From the NCBI GenBank assembly GCA_006386115.1, contig VFIW01000181.1:1-45900 (forward strand): a DNA stretch of 45,900 nt, written 5' to 3'. The notes beneath the pieces are model-generated. The model searched no databases, was not told the DNA's origin, and saw only the letters and a list, made by a program, of their open reading frames with translations. Source of the DNA: Globisporangium splendens (taxonomy: Eukaryota; Oomycota; Peronosporomycetes; Pythiales; Pythiaceae). A program made the position numbers and the translations under genes. This document shows, piece by piece, positions 45,613 through 45,900 of this stretch; position 1 is the first letter of the stretch, and each line of letters begins with the position of its first letter.

Positions 45613-45866
45613 CTACAAGTGGTTCTCGTAGCTGCGGACCACGTCGGGAACATCAGACTCCATCGTCTGGCGTGGTTCCCACGTGTCCGAGCTCGGTGGA
45701 TATCCACGCCACCGAACTCTGTAGAAGCGTTGAGGGCTCAACCGCTTCTTCCCACGAGTCGGTCGATCCTCATGATCAACAATCGACTCAACCACCCAGC
45801 GATGATCTCCCTGAGAGTCTATCAATGGGGGTGGGGCTGAACGCGAAAACGATTGAGCGACTCTGA
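45613..45866 (-). mobile_element. Ty3/gypsy chromovirus pol end: integrase chromodomain (partial)
   Basis: Minus-strand frame ending at 45613. The sequence WVVESIVDHEDRP, then RFYRVRWRGYPPSSDTWEP and MESDVPDVVRSYE, is a chromodomain with its aromatic and WRGY/WEP hallmarks, as found at the C-terminus of chromovirus integrases, where it steers integration to marked chromatin. The rest of pol continues beyond the right edge. The clean frame is bounded by about 45825, and upstream coding may be shifted. Together with the LTR and polypurine tract it defines a Ty3/gypsy element in minus orientation. Confidence 0.8.
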
Positions 45867-45900
45867 AAGTGGAAGAGTGCTCATCGCGCTCAGATTGAGA

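Noticed and set aside
1..45900. CRISPR arrays, tRNA or rRNA genes
   Set aside because: No regularly spaced repeats, cloverleaf-like or rRNA-like segments were seen on either strand.

Overview
The window joins two kinds of DNA. Bases 1 to about 28,150 are GC-rich bacterial sequence: intact ABC-transporter operons with ATGA start/stop overlaps, Shine-Dalgarno sites, intrinsic terminators and no introns. The families present (Bug-type solute-binding protein, ehu-type and liv-type ABC systems, T6SS vgrG island) suggest a betaproteobacterium of the Alcaligenaceae (Achromobacter/Bordetella type). Bases from about 28,660 to the end are eukaryotic: genes with short GT-AG introns, a mitochondrial ribosomal protein, a type II membrane glycosyltransferase, flagellum-type EF-hand and WD40 proteins, a Mutator-like transposase remnant and a Ty3/gypsy chromovirus. 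This fits an oomycete or another flagellated stramenopile (inference). The boundary lies somewhere in 28,130-28,660. A chimeric or contaminated contig is the simplest explanation.

Bacterial layout. 1-3,791: branched-chain amino-acid-type ABC transporter (livK end, livHMGF). 3,838-7,835: a CoA-transferase / crotonase / Bug operon on the minus strand, divergent from a GntR-FCD regulator with a palindromic operator between them. 7,900-9,942: an MFS exporter divergent from a frameshifted TetR regulator, with a striking pair of inverted operators. 10,115-12,258: a 73-aa small protein, an Nramp (MntH) transporter with a Fur-like box, and a frameshifted OsmC-family gene. 12,537-13,691: an orphan solute-binding protein. 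13,869-16,878: an ectoine-type ehuBCDA transporter, followed by an Old Yellow Enzyme. 18,109-26,527 (minus strand): a type VI secretion island of VgrG, DUF4123-type adaptor, a 777-aa unrecognised putative effector and three tandem SUMF1/FGE-like lipoprotein genes. Only the last lipoprotein copy reads cleanly. 26,876-28,174: a dimeric dUTPase-like protein and a small membrane protein.

Eukaryotic layout. 28,678-29,333 (minus): a three-exon unknown gene. 29,609-30,165: bL35m. 30,350-31,511 (minus): a four-exon RIIa/EF-hand protein. 32,076-33,620: remnants of a glycosyltransferase family in both orientations. 34,041-35,781: the intact two-exon glycosyltransferase. 35,933-41,613 (minus): a very long EF-hand/WD40/EF-hand gene broken by small indels and two in-frame TAG codons. 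42,896-43,614: a MULE transposase end truncated at an LTR. 43,615-45,193: two ~656-bp LTRs facing each other. 45,613-45,866: the integrase chromodomain of a Ty3/gypsy element running off the window.

Single-base indels, often in homopolymers, occur in both halves and peak at 19,380-20,880. Many of the broken genes are therefore probably draft-sequence errors rather than true pseudogenes.
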